Source: an uncultured Succinatimonas sp.
Lineage (GTDB): Bacteria; Pseudomonadota; Gammaproteobacteria; Enterobacterales; Succinivibrionaceae
Length of the DNA: 9,844 bases
Assembly: GCA_937880335.1 (NCBI GenBank)
Contig: CALFLJ010000211.1
Location: 1-9,844 of the forward strand
Direction of reading: 5' to 3'
Made by a program: the position numbers and the translations under genes. The notes beneath the pieces were generated by a model. The model had not been told where the DNA came from and made no database searches. It worked only from the letters and a program-made list of their open reading frames with translations. Below are positions 7,093-9,844 of the stretch, piece by piece. Positions within the stretch are counted from its first letter, which is position 1. Every line of letters begins with the position of its first letter.

Positions 7093-8139
7093 ATGAAGAT
7101 TGGGATATGCTGTAATAAATTAGCTCATTCAGGTGGTATGGAGCGTTATACCTTGGATTTAATTGAGTACCTGGTATCTCAAGGCCATGAGCTTACTGTA
7201 TATGCAAAGAAAGCTGACCTGACTCTTCCTATAGCCTCAAAAATCAAAGTTGTAGTGAAATGTTTTAAGTTCTATCCCCAAAAACTTAAGGATTATGCTT
7301 TTTCTTCCTTTTTAAGAAAAGAGTTTTTAAAAGAGAAATTTGATATTACCCTAGGTTGTTCCCGTAATGATGCAACAGATGTAATCTTATGTGGCGGGAC
7401 TCATTTAGGCTTTGTCAAAAATGTCAAAAAGAAGGCAGACATATTTGATAAATTAGTTATAAGGCTTGAAAGATCAGAGTTTTATAAAGCAAAACTTATT
7501 GTAGCTCATTCAAAACTTATAGCATCTGAGATTATAGACCTTTATGGTATAGATAAAAGTAAGGTTTGCGTTATATATCCGCCTACTCAAAGTTTAAAAT
7601 TTAGGGGAGCTACTAAAGAGGAGCAAAATAAACTTAGGGAATATTATAAACTCCCTAAATCTAAGGTTTTATTTCTTTTTCCAAGTTCATCCCACGAGCG
7701 CAAGGGATACAAGCTTCTCTCAAATGTATTTTCAAAATCATCTTCAAACATTGAGCTTATTGTGGCAGGCAAGCCTATAAAAGATAAGTTAGATAATGTG
7801 CGCTATATAGGATATGTTAAAGATATAGAGAAATTATATAGAGCATGTGACTATGCAATTTTAGGATCTTTATATGAGCCTTTTGGTCTTGTAGCAATCG
7901 AGAGTGTTCTATCTGGCAGAGCAAGTTTGATGGCAGATAATATCGGATGTTGTGAGGTTATAAAGGATAGTGCCTTAGTGAAGTTTAAACATAATGAGGA
8001 GTCTTTAAAGGCTGCAATTGATAAGGTTTTGAAAGAGCCTATTGTTTTAAAGGAACCTTTTATTCAATATCTTAATACAGATTTAAGCGTAAAAGCTCAT
8101 GTTGAATTACTAATGAACAAAATTAACTCATTAAAATAA
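7093..8139 (+). CDS. Glycosyltransferase family 4, WaaG-like
   Basis: This 348-residue GT-B fold, retaining glycosyltransferase resembles WaaG-type enzymes that extend the lipopolysaccharide core on the cytoplasmic side of the inner membrane. The N-terminal half begins with IGICCNKLAHSGGMERYTLDL; the GG at 14-15 is the acceptor-side glycine loop typical of GT4. The C-terminal half has RKG at 203-205 for donor phosphate contact and the E-x7-E motif EPFGLVAIE at 262-270, the nucleotide-sugar signature. No signal peptide or membrane span is visible, and lysine-rich patches could bind the membrane. ATG 7093 is the only credible start: an in-frame stop sits 25 bases upstream. It lies 61 bases after the WaaE-like gene, wider than other gaps in the operon, with an unusual folded leader. 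Donor sugar is unknown; the WaaG-like role is inferred from layout and neighbours. Confidence 0.9.
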   Translation: MKIGICCNKLAHSGGMERYTLDLIEYLVSQGHELTVYAKKADLTLPIASKIKVVVKCFKFYPQKLKDYAFSSFLRKEFLKEKFDITLGCSRNDATDVILCGGTHLGFVKNVKKKADIFDKLVIRLERSEFYKAKLIVAHSKLIASEIIDLYGIDKSKVCVIYPPTQSLKFRGATKEEQNKLREYYKLPKSKVLFLFPSSSHERKGYKLLSNVFSKSSSNIELIVAGKPIKDKLDNVRYIGYVKDIEKLYRACDYAILGSLYEPFGLVAIESVLSGRASLMADNIGCCEVIKDSALVKFKHNEESLKAAIDKVLKEPIVLKEPFIQYLNTDLSVKAHVELLMNKINSLK

Positions 8140-8253
8140 TGATAAAAATACTTAAGTAAACTTATCTTTTATATATATGCAAAATATAGTTTTTGAGTAT
8201 ATATATAAATTTGTTTTACGTGATTTTGCACTAAAATTCAACACTGACATTTT

Positions 8254-8290
8254 AGATTTTATAAGGTTTATGCCTTGTCAAATCTTTTTT
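8254..8290 (+). terminator. Probable terminator of the glycosyltransferase operon
   Basis: AGATTT (8254-8259) pairs with AAATCT (8280-8285), and inside it AAGG pairs with CCTT around a short loop, with an unpaired internal section between the two helices. A run of six T residues (8285-8290) follows directly. The stem is interrupted, so it is weaker than the dapB terminator. It is the first good candidate after the GT4 gene, about 115 bases past its stop. Confidence 0.5.
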
Positions 8291-8310
8291 CCACCTTAAA
8301 AGATCTAAAT

Positions 8311-8361
8311 CTTAGAGCAGAAAATATATATTTATTTTTCTGTTCTAAGACTTTTTCTTTT
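8311..8361 (+). terminator. Rho-independent terminator, second in tandem
   Basis: CTTAGAGCAGAAAA (8311-8324) pairs with TTTTCTGTTCTAAG (8336-8349), a continuous 14-pair stem with one G-T wobble and an 11-base loop. It is followed by the T-rich tail at 8352-8361, broken by a single C. This is the stronger of the two hairpins in this gap. It may be a backup for the glycosyltransferase operon or the end of a short unannotated transcript starting after 8140. Confidence 0.75.
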
Positions 8362-8554
8362 GTATGGAATTAACCTGTTCCTTCTTCTAAGTTAAATACT
8401 TTTAGAGCCATCAAGTCTTATATACCAAATACGACGTGTTTTTTTATTTAAAAGATTAATTGCAGAAAATTTTGTTCTTATTCTTAATAGTAGAGATTAT
8501 CCTGAAAAAGAAATAAAAAGATCTGAAAAAAATATAAATTAATATTCAAAATAT

Positions 8555-8573
8555 ATGCACCTTTAAAGTGCAT
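8555..8573. repeat. Short inverted repeat / hairpin
   Basis: ATGCAC (8555-8560) and GTGCAT (8568-8573) are perfect inverted copies around the seven-base loop CTTTAAA. No T run follows, so it is unlikely to be a terminator. It could be a regulator site or RNA hairpin about 165 bases before the chemoreceptor gene; chance is also possible at this size. Confidence 0.3.
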
Positions 8574-8665
8574 GATAGGAAAATTTAAGTAAAAAATGCA
8601 GAGTAACTCACAATATAATTAAATTTATTTTTAATATTTTTTTTTATTATGGGATTAATAATACT

Positions 8666-8708
8666 AAGTAAATTTATAAATATTTACTTTATAGATCATA
8701 ATATTTAC
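8666..8708. promoter_or_regulatory. Candidate operator cluster upstream of the chemoreceptor gene
   Basis: AAGTAAAT (8666-8673) and ATTTACTT (8682-8689) form a perfect 8-base inverted repeat with an 8-base spacer. The right half is part of ATATTTAC at 8680-8687, which recurs exactly at 8701-8708, 21 bases on, or two helical turns. The cluster ends 28 bases before the ATG at 8737, where a promoter is expected. I see no flagellar sigma-28 consensus (TAAA with GCCGATAA), so the gene may be regulated differently. The region is AT-rich, which lowers confidence. Confidence 0.35.
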
Positions 8709-8736
8709 CGTTTGCTAATTTAGAGAGAATACTACA

Positions 8737-9844
8737 ATGAGTGTCATTTCTGATTTAAGCTTTAAAACCAAGTTGTTTCTTGGCTTTTTAATCATGAATG
8801 TGTTAATTCTGATTACATCAGCTATTTCAGTTCTCAATACACGTTTAGATATTGTTACATCAAATGAAATTGAGCAAGTCTTAAGCAAGTCTTACACAAG
8901 GGTTATTTCTACTCAAAAAGTCTTAGATGAGGCTCGTGGCTTGGTATTGGATTTTTTTAACCCGATAGCAGATAAGTCTAACAAGGAAGCTTTTATATCC
9001 AAGGTTACAGTTAAGTTTGAGGAAGTAGTAAAACTTACTGATGAACTAAATGAAAATATCTTAGGTGATATGCCTGCGCCTGAGAACTATAAGAAAATTG
9101 TTTTAGCTGTAAAGAATGATACCAGTAAAATTGTTGATATTTTTTCAAGTCGAGTTCTACCGGAAATTAAGTCAGGAGATTACGATAAGGCTATTGCTGA
9201 CTTCTTTACAGACTTAAGTCCCTTGATTTTAGACTGTCAGAAACAATACCTGGCCCTTATCGATATACAGGTTAGCACCAGTATAAAATTAGCTCAAGAT
9301 AACTCTGATACAACACCTATGTACTTGGCTATTATTATTGCAATTATTGCCTTGTTAGTCGGAGTGGTTATTTCACGCTCTCTTTCCAATACTATCAGGA
9401 CCAATTTTAAGACCATGTCCATCTATGCAGGTAAGATGGGGGAGGGAGACTTTACCTTTGATGTAATAAATAATGCAAAGGGTGAGTTCGCCCGCCTGTA
9501 CGGTAATATTTCCTCAATGCGCAATACCTTAGGTGGATCGATTAAAAATGTTGTTGAGTCTTACAATAATATCGATGAGAGATTATCTGCTGTAAGTAGT
9601 AAGATAAGTAGCGTAGCTCAGGCTATTTCTGAGGCTGAGTCACGCTCCGTTACTGTGTCAGCCGCGTCAGATCAAATGGTATCTACAACTCAGGAAATTG
9701 CTAAAAACTGTGAAACTGCAGCTAATAATGCCCACGAAACTCGTGATATTACATCCAAAGGTATTCATGAGGCTGAGGTTATTATTAAGAATATCCGTGA
9801 TCAGGCAGATAAAACAAAGCAGGATGCTGAAATTATAAAGACCT
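8737..9844 (+). CDS. Methyl-accepting chemotaxis protein (3' end outside window)
   Basis: This is an inner-membrane chemoreceptor, cut by the window end after 369 codons with the frame still open. Residues 1-12 are a short cytoplasmic start, TM1 spans about 13-34 (LFLGFLIMNVLILITSAISV), and about 35-194 is a mostly helical periplasmic sensor resembling a four-helix-bundle type. TM2 is about 195-216 (MYLAIIIAIIALLVGVVIS), followed by a HAMP domain at about 217-270. From there on begins the helical methylation and signalling region, with the typical QMVSTTQEIAKN segment at about 312-323. The conserved tip that contacts CheA and CheW would lie beyond the window. ATG 8737 is chosen because it is followed by the usual ISDLSFKTKLFLGF opening; a weak GAGAG lies about nine bases before it. 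The ligand is unknown. It is probably monocistronic from its own promoter. Confidence 0.93.
   Translation, partial: MSVISDLSFKTKLFLGFLIMNVLILITSAISVLNTRLDIVTSNEIEQVLSKSYTRVISTQKVLDEARGLVLDFFNPIADKSNKEAFISKVTVKFEEVVKLTDELNENILGDMPAPENYKKIVLAVKNDTSKIVDIFSSRVLPEIKSGDYDKAIADFFTDLSPLILDCQKQYLALIDIQVSTSIKLAQDNSDTTPMYLAIIIAIIALLVGVVISRSLSNTIRTNFKTMSIYAGKMGEGDFTFDVINNAKGEFARLYGNISSMRNTLGGSIKNVVESYNNIDERLSAVSSKISSVAQAISEAESRSVTVSAASDQMVSTTQEIAKNCETAANNAHETRDITSKGIHEAEVIIKNIRDQADKTKQDAEIIKT

Larger units (their letters stand above)
8140..8736. other. 597-base AT-rich intergenic region
   Basis: No convincing gene is visible on either strand. The region holds two terminator-like hairpins (8254-8290 and 8311-8361), a small hairpin (8555-8573) and a repeat cluster (8666-8708) near the chemoreceptor gene; these are listed separately. 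Short open stretches around 8396-8542, on both strands, lack a start and ribosome site and could be decayed coding sequence, but nothing recognisable remains. Confidence 0.7.

Noticed and set aside
8396..8542. A 48-codon open stretch on + (ending at TAA 8540-8542) and a partly overlapping 30-odd-codon stretch on the - strand containing TRRIWYIRLDGSK, as possible remnants of a gene or transposase
   Set aside because: Neither has a credible start codon with a ribosome site, the residues match no family I can name, and such short frames are expected by chance. A translated search of this region would settle it.
1..9844. A novel defence, mobile or secondary-metabolite system
   Set aside because: All genes belong to familiar housekeeping, LPS or chemotaxis families. 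There are no integrase or transposase genes, no terminal repeats, no CRISPR-like repeats and no toxin-antitoxin pairs.

Overview
This is an AT-rich stretch from a Gram-negative bacterium in which every supportable gene lies on the + strand. Gene content (proteobacterial-type nadK and recN next to each other, dapB, a lipopolysaccharide-core glycosyltransferase block, a membrane chemoreceptor) points to a gammaproteobacterium. The low-GC, anaerobe-like style makes me think of Succinivibrionaceae, but that placement is an inference from general protein flavour and was not tested by a search.

Layout: 1-270 is an AT-rich leader with a LacI-type operator, followed by a LacI-family repressor gene (271-1269). 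After a 118-base gap with a likely promoter comes a tightly packed operon: nadK (1388-2302), recN (2312-3982), a GNAT acetyltransferase (best start 3984, to 4448) and dapB (4441-5217). It is closed by a clear intrinsic terminator at 5250-5285. Gaps inside it are 9 and 1 bases, then an 8-base overlap, so translation is probably coupled throughout. The operon joins NADP supply, DNA double-strand-break repair and lysine/peptidoglycan-precursor synthesis. These are housekeeping functions with no obvious single pathway.

A second block (5441-8139) holds three glycosyltransferases: a GT2 enzyme with a galactosyltransferase-like C-terminal motif, a WaaE/LgtF-like GT2 enzyme overlapping it by 8 bases, and a GT4 (WaaG-like) enzyme. 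The best reading is assembly of the lipopolysaccharide or lipooligosaccharide core on the inner face of the cytoplasmic membrane. The start of the GT4 gene is unusual: its only good Shine-Dalgarno sequence lies 46 bases upstream, and a two-part hairpin appears to fold out the intervening RNA and restore a 7-base spacing.

The 597-base gap at 8140-8736 has no convincing gene. It holds two terminator-like hairpins, a smaller hairpin and a cluster of ATATTTAC repeats just before the last gene. That gene, from 8737 to beyond the window end, is a methyl-accepting chemotaxis protein cut off in its signalling domain. I see no mobile element, CRISPR array, phage gene or defence system. The window is mostly ordinary housekeeping DNA, and its most interesting features are regulatory.
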